Part shown: positions 53,341 to 64,000 of the stretch, in pieces
Layout of the letters: each line of letters opens with the position of its first letter
How positions within the stretch are numbered: the first letter of the stretch is position 1
Source: Pseudo-nitzschia pungens
Taxonomy: Eukaryota; Bacillariophyta; Bacillariophyceae; Bacillariales; Bacillariaceae
Assembly (NCBI GenBank): GCA_037355855.1
Contig: CM074761.1
Location: 4,731,346-4,795,345 of the forward strand
DNA length: 64,000 nucleotides
Reading direction: 5' to 3'
Notes under the pieces: generated by a model
What the model saw: the letters and a program-made list of their open reading frames with translations, nothing else
Database searches by the model: none
What the model was told of the DNA's origin: nothing
Position numbers and translations under genes: made by a program

Positions 53341-54480
53341 AGTGCATTATTTTTTGATAATTTCTCTCGTTGTTGCAATATCAATAATTAACATCATCAT
53401 CATCCTCACCATTGTACTTCTCGATCCGACTCAAGACTTTGCCACGGCCCGTCATTTTGGTCCTGTTTTTGCCTGGAAGATTGGAGCCTCCTACTATGAT
53501 ACCTGACACTAGTACCTGAAAAAATGCAACAACAAACATCACATACTACTATCACCGTGCAAACTTTGAAGGATTCCATGCAGTACATACTAGTATTAGT
53601 AGTACTAGTAGTAGCTTCCGTAGTATTGCACCCCTTCATTTTCAGAGATGCATGATGTTAGCTCTTGGATTTGCTTGCAGTTTCCACCATCGTAGTAGAG
53701 CTACTTGTTGTCAGTCAACGACAGACTGTTAGTAACAACAAGCATCCAAGCATACCCCCACGATAACCTGTGGACTGTTGTGTAACAATCTCGCAAACGC
53801 TGCTGCCGCCCACGAAGCCGAAGTGAACAAACCCTGGAGTCTTTGCTGCTGCATTTCCTTGACTAGGAGTACTACTAATCAAGACCTGACGTGCCTTTCT
53901 GCTGCCTTTCGTGCTGCAGTGCGTCTGACTGTTTCTTGAGGGAAAAGGAGAGGAGGTGGCCAAAAAGAATCACCACCACCCAGGGGAGCACTCGCAAGTC
54001 TGTCCAATAGATTCTAGTACTAGTACTAGTACTACTAACTGTAGTATAACTACTACTACTACTAGTAATGATGCGAAACGAGAACAATGATGCGGCCCTC
54101 CTCCTTCTACGTACTGTTGTTGTTGTTGAGTCCAGTTCTGATGTGGATATCACCAAAGGGTCCTGCCTCAGTTCATACTAACTTTTTTGTGAGTACTAGG
54201 CTCAATCATTGAAGTGATACAAATACAGATTAGCTAGAAGAAATTCATCCAGATGATCTCATCCTCCGTGCCTTGCACATGTTTGTGCCCAGTGATCAAG
54301 ATTGTTGCTTACAACTAAGGTTACTACTCACTAGTACCGTACTAACTTACTGCCATTCGAAACGGACATTCCACGATTGATTCGACTCGGTTCGTGATTG
54401 ATTGAACATGCAATGACAAAGACAAAAACGAAGTGCATCTACAGGTAAACTTTTAATTAATCTTACAGACAATCTGGTGC
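53341..54480. other. Intergenic stretch with TAGTAC microsatellites
   Basis: No supported gene. actagtattagtagtactagtagtag lies at 53588-53614 and ctagtactagtactagtactac at 54014-54036, followed by ctactactactactagtaatg to about 54070. A CTAAGGTTAC variant lies near 54316. Confidence 0.6.
54014..54070. repeat. (TAGTAC)n / (CTA)n microsatellite
   Basis: An imperfect run of tagtac hexamers followed by actact trimers. The same word forms runs at about 51032-51055 and 53588-53614. Confidence 0.9.
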
Positions 54481-57400
54481 ATGCTGATCGAACAGACGAT
54501 GGCGAACACAACTCATGAGAACTTCCTCTCCATCGGTGTACTCCCCATCCCATCCTCCTTCCTCTTACCTGACCGGCTTGCGACAATCACACAAAATCCC
54601 ACCATGCAAAAAACAGATGAATCCATTTCTTCATCGACTCCCGGTCGAACAGCTCCTAGAACAACGCCGCAGGCCCGGAATCAACGCCCATCTTCGACGA
54701 CCCATTCATCGGTTAACGATCCACATTCTGGAAGAGATCGGAAGGAGGGTTTTCATGCCGGAATGAGAAAAGGAAACGCCACATACGGAAACGAAAAGAG
54801 TAGTATCAACAACAGTAATAGCCCAAGTTTGGATCCGTACATCGGGAAGCTCGAGCGATACGAATTATTCTGTACGAACCAAAGTTACTATCTGGTGGGG
54901 TGCAACAAACAGAACAGCCAATATCGAGTTATTAAAATGGATCGAACACTGATCGAACGACCGGTTTCTGCAGACGACAACAAAGGACCTCAACAACAGC
55001 AGCAGCAACCACACCATACTCAAGTACAACGCGAGCACAAGCAATGCCGGCTATGCGTCCGATCCTACTCTTCCGGGTGCAACGCCTGCTTCGTCTGCAG
55101 CTGCCAATCAAGCCGTGCTAAACGATGCTGCCCACAATTGTAAGCCCACACTCAGAAATTTGAAGGAATTTATATACGAAGATCCCAATGTTTACAGTCA
55201 GAGCGAGATTCAAGATATGTTGGATATGATTCACGATGGAAATCGACTGCGCAGAGAAGATCATCGTGCAGTCCCTGTAGAAAGTGGTGGGGGAGGCCTC
55301 AAACCGATTGCAAAAGCGTACGGTATTGTGGGATTCATTAAATTTCTGGATTGTTACTATCTCACTTTGATCACACGGAGAGCCAAGGTGGGTAGCATTG
55401 GGGGCAATGGAATTTATACAATCAAGAGCACCGAAACGTTTCCCATCAAACCCGCCGAGAATATAGCTGGAGGAACGGGGAATGGTGACATTGATATTCA
55501 CGGAGATCCCTCCTCGGTGTTGCTCAATATGTGGAATCGTGGAAAGAGAAGCGTTGGGCTGGGTCTGACAAATAGAGAAATTGCAGAATTGCGATATCAG
55601 GGGCTCTATCAGGTTGTGGACTTGACGAAGAACTTCTTTTTCTCATACACTTATGACTTGACCAGAAGCCTACAGGAAAACTTTTTATCCAATACAAGCC
55701 AACCCTTTCCCCCACCTCCTTTTAAGGACATGTTTGCGTGGAATTATTTTTTAACGAGGGAGTTGGAAGCATGTACCAATTCACTTTCGAGCTTTCACTG
55801 GCAGATGCCAATCATCCACGGTGCTTTTGTTCAGAGAAAGCTCAATGACTACGGTCGTTCTCTCAACGTGATTCTTCTTGCTCGAAGATCCCGTCATTTT
55901 GCTGGAACGCGATACTTGAAACGAGGTGTGAGCGAACAGGGAAAGGTAGCAAATGACGTGGAGCACGAACAGATTGTGCACGATGAAACCAAAGCAGTAT
56001 CAAACGGGGTCTTCAGCTCGTATTTACAAGTCCGGGGCTCTATTCCTACGTTTTGGACGCAGGAATCTTCTGTTACTATGCCGAAACCTCCTATAGAGTT
56101 GAATCGAGTCGACCCCACGTACACAGCAACAAAGCTTCACTTTGAGGATCTGTTGAAGCGCTACGGTAGTCCGATTGTTGTCCTCGATCTTGTTAAACAG
56201 AGCGAAAAGAAAGAACGCGAAGTCCGTGTCGGCAATGAATATCGCCATGCAATTGACCATTTAAACCTTAGCATAGAATCGGATGCCCATAAAATTCGAT
56301 ACTGTGCCCTTGATTATTCTCACATCAGCAAGCACCGACATTTGGATGTCAGCATGTCTTTGAATGAGGTTTCGACATGGGCTGTCAATCAAACTGGATT
56401 TTTCTGTAGTAACCCTCAATGGAAAATAAGTAAGGATGGGAGTATAGAACCTTTCACCGACAAGGATTGTCAAGCAGCTTCGATTTTAACAGAGCAAATC
56501 GGAGTCCCTACATTTGCAATGGAACAAACAGGTGTTCTTCGAACGAATTGTATTGAGTAAGTACACTAGTTGGTTCGGGAGTCTCGCATTGTGACATTCT
56601 TTTTGTTCAGATTGATTTTGAAATCATGTTGTTCCTAATCCTTTCTCCCAATAGCTGCCTTGATCGGACCAATGTCGCTCAGTTCAGTGCAGGCGTTGAA
56701 GCCATGGAGCAGTTACTTGTTGTAATGGGCATACGCTCGAATCCAAGATTGGATCCTTCGTCGAATATTGTTCGTGTTTTGATCGACATGTATGTTGATA
56801 TTGGCGATCACATTGCGCTTCAATATGGAGGTTCAGAAGCCCACAAGAAGGTTACTGCAGAAAGATCAGAATCGATTGCTGGACCTATTGGAAAGGTATG
56901 CTATTGTTGGCATTTATTAACTCATTTTTGAAATATATCGTTTCGAATCTGATGTAATTCATATCTATTTTTCTCAATCCCACAGCACAAAGAGCTTCTC
57001 ACTTCGATTAGAAGGTACTACAGCAATGCATTTACGGACCGCTTGAAACAAGATGCAATGTACGTGCGAAAGAATGCAATACCACCTAAACATTATATTT
57101 CGTAACTCACCATCGTTTCATTGACAGGAATTTATTTCTTGGTTATTATGTACCATACCGACACAAAATTCCGCTTTGGGAGATGGAAACTGATTATTAT
57201 CTACACAACCTTGATGTTGAAATAGGCAAAGAGATGAAAGGATATCAGAAAAGCTTTGGTGTCCTTGAATGGAACAATGATCACGACGGCAGTGCCTCTG
57301 ATGGTAGCGACCGTGTATCTGCAACGCGATCTCGGGTTGTTTCGACAAATAAAGCGAAAAATTCTAACGGCATTATGCTCCCCGATCAATCACAAAAAAT

Positions 57401-58868
57401 TCAAAAAGTTCGGGAGCGATGCAGAACACAAAACAGAGCACTGTCAGCATGGTGGAAGGTAGCACTTCAACTCAACGTACAACAACGTATGGTAAGTAAT
57501 GTATATTTGGTTGCGCTTGTGTAAAGGTTCATTGTCTCAATATTATATATTTTTGTTCAGTGGATGAAAGTTGGAAACAGTCCGTCAGATTCTATGCTAC
57601 CACCACGTTTTGAAAGATTGTATCAGCCGGAAAAGATGGCACAATTTGATAGGTTTTTTGCCAGGTCTTGGGCCACACCAGTTCGAAAAAGTCATTCTGC
57701 CCAGCATAATAAAGATGTGGATGAACAAGTCTCAGAGTTTCGGCGAAATATGTACGGTCGGCCGTTGGATCCGCTGAAAAATTCGAACCCGACGTCCAAC
57801 GAGAATGAACGACACAATGTTTCAACTTTAGATCAATTCATTTCATCACACGGGTTTGAGTCTCCGATTCGCCCCACTTTAAGCAGATTTGTACAACAAC
57901 ATGACGTCTTTGACGATGGTATCAAATCGTTCAGACCTGTCCTCTCGAATGACGAATCTCCCTCTTACCGCTACGTCGGTGACACGAATTGGCAGAATGA
58001 GAGGGCACGTGATGAATATATCAGGTGCGTCAAATCATCCGATAATTTGATGTCCGGTAGTTACAACCCTTTGGCATTTGATGAGTTCAAAGAGTCATTG
58101 AATGCCATGTCATTGAATGCCAATGATGTTCGCGGAATATTTAGCCTTGCTGAATCTGGTCATGTTGGTAGGCAAATAAAGTCTGGACGTTACAAAGGGC
58201 TCGATCGGGACTTCTCTGCTATTGACGTGTCGACCGTCGTTTTCGAGCAATTGAATGCGTATGAAAACATAAGTAATCGAGGGGAGCTTCAAGAATGTAT
58301 ACCCCTAATGAATGCAGAACTGCGAAGAAGAGGGTTTTATACCGATGGTGTCAAAGAAACTATTGCTGATGATTGGAAACGGTTCGTAGAAGCCGAAAAG
58401 CAATACCATGAAACTTGTTTGGGTAGTAGCTCTATCAGACGCAGTGACTTGACAACACCGAATTCGTTGAAGCTATATTCATCGTTTTACTCGCCTGACC
58501 AAATGATGACAACAACCGATTTAACGGTTCTTCTTGGGGAAAGATTAGAGAGAACTGAAGCGAAGACCAAACCGGGTCATAGTGCGTTGTCAGAACGAAC
58601 TTCAGAATTCGTCACGAGAGCGTCGAAGAAAGGAATATCGATAACTTCGCATGAAGATCTTGCTAGAACCAGAAGTAAGCCGCTCTTTCAATTTGAACGT
58701 CCACGATCCGTGCCTGCTGGTTTCGAAATGATCAATACAGATTTGTTCGCACGAAAAGAGAATCAGTTTATGGTGTTCAATGGCCCTGGAGTTGATAGCT
58801 GGGACGGAGCGATCCCCAAGACCAAAATATCTGGTATTGAGCAAATGCTTTCAGGTGCACTAGAATAG
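54481..58868 (+). CDS. FIG4: FIG4-type phosphoinositide phosphatase (SAC domain), about six exons with a frame break
   Basis: Start ATG 54481. The first segment covers about 54481-55000, then the frame shifts by +1 before 55115. The later parts are to 56556, 56655-56895, 56986-57059, 57128-57491 and 57561-58868, all GT-AG. The SAC domain begins at about residue 105 (KLERYELFCTNQSYYLVGCN, then VIKMDRTLIERP). It continues KEFIYEDPNVYSQSEIQDML, GGGGLKPIAKAYGIVGFIKF and GSIGGNGIYTIKSTE, which match FIG4 rather than SAC1. The catalytic CX5R motif (RTNCID|CLDRTN) is split by a phase-2 intron at 56557-56654. FIG4 dephosphorylates PI(3,5)P2 in the PIKfyve-VAC14 complex on endolysosomes. The C-terminal 430 residues are Ser/Asn-rich and divergent. 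No GT-AG intron explains the shift near 55000. Confidence 0.85.
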
Positions 58869-59159
58869 AAATATAGAAAGAGCGTATAATTTTGGATTGA
58901 TCAATTGTTGCTCCACGCACGCGTACTTTTTGGAATAAGCATTTTTCTATTGTTTGTATATCACTTGCGAAAATGCAAGCCATATTTTATGTAACTGAGT
59001 ACGTGTGGTTGTATCACGAATGCTTGCATTGAAACGCAATAATCCAACGATCCAGCTGATTGGTAGCAAACCATAGCAATGACATCTAGCCTGACATTGA
59101 TGCAATGAACTCCTACTCAATTTTCAAAATTGATTCCCCTACACCGATCAGTTATCAAA
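58869..59159. other. Convergent intergenic stretch
   Basis: Separates the FIG4 stop from the end of the minus-strand unknown. No gene. Confidence 0.5.
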
Positions 59160-61674
59160 CTAGTAATCGACTGCGTTTCGGAACTGGGTCCTTGACATTG
59201 ATCGGCCTGCGTGTCTGTGGGTGTAATGCGGATTATCTCTCACAGAAAGGGCAAGTCGAGGAAACTCAGATTGCTCTTTTATTGGTTTCGCTTGGGGATG
59301 TGGTATACCGCTGTAACCATAGCTACTACCATCCTCACCGAGCTTGTCCATAGACTGAGCTCTAAAGGCTTTCGATTCTCCATTTTTGAAAGACAGAGAT
59401 ATATCTTGCGTGGAGGAACTGTTCAAGTTGTCAAACACAGAACCATTGTCAGATCCGTACAATTCGAATACTTCTGTTTTCAAGTCATCTGTATCTTCTT
59501 TCCAAAAGCTTTCATCGAAATTTGTGTTGATATCTGACTGGGTTCTATTCGTATCAATAGGAGATAATTCGCTGAAAGAAGGTCCTTCCCATTGTGGCTT
59601 CGTGCCATCGTAAAAAAGCATCAGAATACATCGTTTGGTGATTCAGTTGAGGTGAGAACGCAGCATAGCTGCTTCGGTTTGACATAGAATTCTCTATCTC
59701 GGAAGAACCGATTTCAGCTTCGTGTAAATTATATTTCTCCTGATTGAAGCTCTCAGTTTGCATTGCGTTTGGAATATAATTCTGACGGGGTGATTTTTTC
59801 TCAAGCTTATTTGATCCAAAACTGTTTTGTACGTTTGGATCAATCTGATTAAAGGACAAGTCTGTCAACTCACTGATATTGACGGGATGGAATGCGGACA
59901 ATGGTGCAGATGATTCTACGATCATCGGTGGTGAATGATTTGAAATTGATTCGCTCTGCACTTGCCGATTAATTGTACCAGCTTGTCGTTCACGGTGTCG
60001 AGCACCTGCTTTCAGTGACCTTCTTCTGAGCTTGATTTCTGTTCTTGTGACCATAAACTCCTCGCTTTCTCCTAGCAAGGAATCATCAATAGTGCTATCT
60101 TCCATTTTCATTGCCAGGACTCGGTCCGTAACCATTTCTGATATGAGTTTGCCTCTACGATCCGTAGTTTGGTGTTGAGAATTCCGGCTGAGTCCATTGT
60201 AATGTGCGCTTCGTACTGTAGATGTGTTCCGTTTTTCGATACTCGTTGCCAATTTTTTTCTTTCCGACGTTCTTGATCCATTTGATTTCGATCCCGAGAT
60301 TATGTTCTGTACCAAAAGCTTGCTAGTCGACGAAAGACTTTCGGGATCACGCAGAGATTTTCGAGGAATTTCAGACTGGTGATTCGAAATTACAGTTCTC
60401 TTTGTCCCACCAGCGGAAGATTCCGTAATAGATTCCGTGAACGCAGAATCTTCGTCAGCCAACGAGGCAGCTCTGGCTTCTGCTATTTCCTCTTCTAACT
60501 CGTCGCTTTCGGCTTGAATTTCCTCTAGATCTGGCACTCCATCAAGCTGATCCTCCAAGGCTTCAACTTCTACGTAAAAATGTGGCTGCTCTTCCTCGCT
60601 GTATGATCGTTTGAGTTGCTTGTGTCCAACAGAACTTTTTTCTTTCTTTTCTTCTTTATGAGTATTCATACTTTGATTTTGATCAATTGGACGACAGACG
60701 TCTTCGTTGTTGCTACAGAGCACTTCGTTTCGGTGTCGGAGTGGAATATCGGAACAAAGAACGCGGCGAAAGGGAGCCCCATCATTTGCATCTTCCGGAT
60801 CTTGCGAAATAAATTGAATGATTGCGGCGAGAGGGTGGACATTTCTTCCATCCCTTTGAGTTCCTTTGGCAACACCTCGTTCGTTCGATCTGTATCTCGT
60901 TCTTCCACGAACCACGTCACTTCTGCGTTCCTCCAGACAATTGAAACCCCCGCCTTCCACAACATCATTCGTCCAGCATTGTGTTTCCAACATATCTGGA
61001 TTCACGATATTTATGGGTATCACATCAGCAAGGCACTGTTCTGTGCTCTGTGAAGTCTTCCTTGACTTCTCATTACGACCCTTGACGACAATACTGGCGT
61101 CATCGTCAAAATCCCCGTTGAGAGAAGAGGGATTGTCGAGTTCCCCGTGACCTTTGTTGCGGCTGTAGTACTCTTCCATGAAAGTTTTTTCACCGCCACA
61201 GTTGGGGTTTGCTGTGCACGCGTCACTGAAGGAGGTATTTTCATCGCAATCGAATTTCGATCTCGAGGGCGATGACCGAGGCTCGATGAAGGGTCCCGCT
61301 CCGGCATTTGTCTGAGATTCCTGGGACAGAAATGACGTATCTGTCACAGTTCCGGTGGAATCGGACCCTCCTCCTTTCTTGGTATTTCTATTCCGGGACT
61401 GTTGCCGTTGCTTAGTTCTGACGATATCGCTATCAAAATCGTAGTTGATCTTTCTGTTGCTGTTGTAAATCTCGTTCTCGAGGCCATCGATATCCCAATC
61501 TTTGGCGCCAACGTCATTGCTTGGTTCCGGTCCTGAAGTCAAGCTCCTCCGGTTATTGATTTTCTTTTTGAAAGGAAACCAGCACGATCTTTTTTTCCGG
61601 CGGCCATCTCCACTCTTACTCTTGACAAGAGAGACTTCTACTTTGGTCGTCTCTTGGATGTTGTCGCGTACCAT
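59160..61674 (-). CDS. Unknown large Ser/Asp/Arg-rich protein, with a one-base frame break
   Basis: From ATG 61674 the frame is open for 706 codons to 59554. An overlapping frame (59621-59160) continues the same composition for 153 codons. The switch falls on a run of six A (T on the coding strand) at 59612-59617, so one base is probably missing or extra. With the break bridged the product would be roughly 840 aa. No domain is recognised: residues 1-60 are basic (GRRKKRSCWFPFKKKINNRR), and a short acidic helix (LEDQLDGVPDLEEIQAESDE) lies near residue 375. The rest is disordered. It may be transcribed divergently from the gene at 62971. Without bridging, the protein ends SYAAFSPQLN..RIISY at 59554. 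Confidence 0.65.
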
Positions 61675-62970
61675 TGGATTGGAAGCGAGGAAAAAGTAAA
61701 GGAATCAAAGGTTGCCTTGCGTTCGAGTCGACCGAGCTTGTCAATTGGCTGATCTCTACTGCCTGTCGAATGTTGCTCTCCGATAGACTCTTCGAATCAC
61801 ATACATGAGCGATGGCCTACACGTTAGGCAAGTCACGTGGTGTTTTTTCTTGTCACTACTCGTACACACAATGATAATGAAGTAATATGAAGTACTCGTA
61901 CGTACCGCACTCTGTAACGATCTAACTCGACCTTCATTCTCGGTCGATCGACAATTTTGGGCAACAGGGAGTGTTGAAAAAAATAAATTATTACGAAGTA
62001 ACCTTACTCGTATTTCATTCATAGTAAGTTAATAAAAAGTCGTGCAAAGCCTCTAAAAATAAATATTGGCAAAAAAGTCTTGTGCAAAGCCTCTCAAAAC
62101 AAATAAAATCACTATTCAAATCCAATCAGCTGTCCCCGCTAGAAATCCCATCCTACTCATTCCTAAGAATCCTCTGGGAATGATGTTAGGAATTCCTTAG
62201 TACTTTTACTGAATTTCTCACAGATTTACCCTCATTCCATTAACCATACGTAGGCATTATTCGCTGGGAACGTTTTTAATAATAGGGTGCCAGCTATGAA
62301 CTAAGGTCTTACAGGTGCATAGAAAATAATCTGTGACTAATACTGTGAAAAAAGGGCATGCGATTTAGTATGACCGTGACTGCGAAACTATCCAGTCCCG
62401 AGTCCGACCAAACTCCCTCCGACGGAACTTTTTGAAATCCGGAATCGGTTCGAGGCAATACATGCGCGTGCTCTGGCCTTGTCACAATCGTATGTGATTA
62501 TTGCACTTAGGCTGTTGATACTTTTTAGCACGATGCTGGCGCGAAAGTTGATCGTTCAGAGCCGATTGTAAGCCAAAAAACGCCAGCGGTTCGAACATCG
62601 TTTAGACGATACATTTTTCAAGGTTGGTCTCGAAAGTTCGCTCTTAAGAACGAAAATACGGCATGATTCACCATGCGGCGCATACGAGAACCAGGTACGG
62701 TACAGGGTGGCGCAAATCAATAAGGATTTTACTGAGACCTTTGCGCGCCCACAGTAGTCCATTGTGGGGAATTCAGTTTTGTAATCCTGGACCAGAACCT
62801 CGCGTTGCTTCATGTCTTGATATTCGACACGACTTGGCTTGTGAGGTAGGACAGGAAAGATACAAGGGTAGAGGGCACTCGATCCATCCAGACACAGACT
62901 CAACAACATAAACAGACATCGCGGCCAGAAATAATTGCAATCGGTTTGTAGTTAATGAAACACGGAAATC
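61675..62970. other. Divergent promoter stretch
   Basis: No supported gene; frames at 62556-62909 minus and 62663-62911 plus have no domain. An exact GTAACCTTAC lies at 61998-62007. Two near-copies of gtgcaaagcctct..aaaa lie at about 62042-62060 and 62081-62101. Confidence 0.5.
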
Positions 62971-64000
62971 ATGAAACTCTTCCAGAAGCGTAGAGATGAC
63001 ACCGGTACGGAACAGCGAGGTTCGCCCGGAACAGATTATCGATTGGATAACAACGCTAAACACAACAATGGCAAAGCTGGAATCTATCGTGGGGATAAAA
63101 TACCCACGTTCCATCAAGACCGTACACTGCCTTCTACTCAAGACGAGCAGCAAATGTTGAATATTGCAATGATGAGAAATGCACCCACTCTGATGGAAAA
63201 TGATTCACCTAAGAATCGCCAATCGATCGCTGGATTGGTTCGCAAGCTCAATTGCTCTTCTTCGTCAAAGAAAAACGACGAAAAAATATTCAACCAGTAT
63301 CCCGCAGGAGTTGGTGGAGGTGCTGAACTCGTTGGTTTCTCGGGGGAACAACGAGAACCGAATGGTGGATCATCGAACAAAGTTTCGACATCTGCTATCA
63401 TGTCGGACATCAGCCGACCCGTCCTGATCACTGTGAAAGATTCCGAAGCGAAACCTTCTTCTATACAAAGTGGTCGCAACAGCAACAGGAACAGCAACAA
63501 CCATTCACCGACGGAGACGAGGAATGCCTTTGTGGTGGGGGAAGTTCCAAGCCGCACGTCTTCTTTGCGTGTTGGGATGTCTGCCAGAAAACGGCAACAC
63601 AACGAAAAAGAAAACAACAAAAACCGCATTGGTGGCACAATGAGAAATACTAGCAACCACAACCGCAGCAGAAACAACCGTGCCACATCCAAAGATCCGG
63701 ATACGAAGCGGACAGCCCAGGAGTTGGCGCGTAGACAAAGGTGGAAGAGGGGTCTGGAAATGGAGCTTTTCAGGAACTCAAGCATAGCAAAACGTAGCAA
63801 TGGTAGGGACACGGATGATGAATCCTGGGCCGATTCTTTGACCCAAGGAAGTCAAACAACGACTTCGAGCTACGACGATACAACGGAGAACTCAAGCAGT
63901 GTAGACGACTGGACCGACTCCACCGATGAAAGTCGTTTTTATCCTCGTCGCGATCACTACCGTCATGGATCTTCTCACTCAGGTGGTCAATGCCTTCAAA
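62971..64000 (+). CDS. Unknown Ser/Asn/Arg-rich protein, 5' end complete, 3' end beyond the window
   Basis: From ATG 62971 the plus-strand frame is open for 343 codons to the window end, so the gene continues outside. The product opens MKLFQKRRDDTG and is hydrophilic and disordered, with Asn/Ser runs at 63480-63500 and an Arg-rich helix (AQELARRQRWKRGLEMELF) at about residues 250-268. No domain is recognised. An antisense frame at 63138-63812 looks hydrophobic but is a mirror of this composition. It resembles the divergent neighbour in general composition but no alignment could be made. Introns downstream cannot be judged. Confidence 0.65.
   Translation, partial: MKLFQKRRDDTGTEQRGSPGTDYRLDNNAKHNNGKAGIYRGDKIPTFHQDRTLPSTQDEQQMLNIAMMRNAPTLMENDSPKNRQSIAGLVRKLNCSSSSKKNDEKIFNQYPAGVGGGAELVGFSGEQREPNGGSSNKVSTSAIMSDISRPVLITVKDSEAKPSSIQSGRNSNRNSNNHSPTETRNAFVVGEVPSRTSSLRVGMSARKRQHNEKENNKNRIGGTMRNTSNHNRSRNNRATSKDPDTKRTAQELARRQRWKRGLEMELFRNSSIAKRSNGRDTDDESWADSLTQGSQTTTSSYDDTTENSSSVDDWTDSTDESRFYPRRDHYRHGSSHSGGQCLQ

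Noticed and set aside
63138..63812. 224-codon minus-strand frame with hydrophobic segments
   Set aside because: The plus-strand frame from ATG 62971 is open to the window end, and the antisense Leu/Phe/Ser composition is the mirror of its Ser/Asn/Lys codons. No domain is seen.
1..64000. tRNA, rRNA, snRNA genes and CRISPR arrays
   Set aside because: I looked by eye for T-loop patterns, U6-like sequence and spaced direct repeats and found none that hold up. A covariance-model search would be needed to exclude small RNA genes.

Overview
The window reads as nuclear DNA of a diatom, probably a pennate one. That is inferred from gene content, not from a marker gene. Nearly every gene is eukaryotic, with compact GT-AG introns of about 45-440 bp. 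Four predicted products start with a signal peptide followed by an Ala-Phe type junction (ASAFAP-like), the bipartite presequence that sends proteins into complex red-lineage plastids. One gene encodes a Derlin with such a presequence (a SELMA/periplastid ERAD candidate), and one carries the LLGRGG domain expanded in diatoms. No prokaryotic operons, CRISPR arrays or recognisable tRNA/rRNA genes were seen.

Layout. 1-7.5 kb: C-terminus of a ubiquitin-specific protease, an NTF2-like-looking unknown, a SANT-domain protein with poly-Ser/Thr and poly-Asn tracts, and a five-exon Gfo/Idh/MocA oxidoreductase. 8-20.6 kb: aldo-keto reductase, LRR protein, 3-hydroxyacyl-CoA dehydratase, a methyltransferase with a MYND-like tail, MATE transporter, coiled-coil GOLD protein, plastid NAD(P)-binding protein. 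20.6-22.2 kb: gene-poor, rich in GTAC, ACCGGT and GTAACCTTAC words. 22.2-29 kb: symbiont-type Derlin, DUF2993 protein, PGRL1, Qc-SNARE of the syntaxin-6 class. 30-36 kb: two divergent DHTC-type palmitoyltransferase paralogues flanking a nested pair of non-autonomous DNA transposons. 36.6-44 kb: Ala/Pro-rich membrane protein, an unknown, a plastid methyltransferase, a Rieske-like protein without cluster ligands. 44-47.7 kb: LAMTOR3/MP1-like roadblock protein, a DysF-plus-TRAF-zinc-finger protein, SmD3. 49-64 kb: GH27 alpha-galactosidase, LLGRGG-domain protein, FIG4-type phosphoinositide phosphatase, two divergent Ser/Asn-rich unknowns, the last running off the window.

Genes mostly alternate strands, and convergent pairs are tight (down to 5 bp between stop codons at 44.69 kb). 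Functional themes are plastid biology (PGRL1, Rieske-like, SDR, methyltransferase, sDer1 candidate) and endomembrane or lysosome-like biology (FIG4, LAMTOR3-like, syntaxin-6, DHHC enzymes, GOLD, DysF, MATE), but nothing indicates a co-regulated cluster.

I joined the exons by hand from splice signals, reading phase and family similarity. The strongest unexplained signals are the dispersed 10-mer GTAAGGTTAC, found only outside predicted exons, the nested MITE pair, the two DHTC paralogues sharing an intron next to the catalytic Cys, and the DysF-TRAF fusion. Two genes (FIG4, and the unknown at 59-61.7 kb) contain single-base frame breaks that may be assembly errors.
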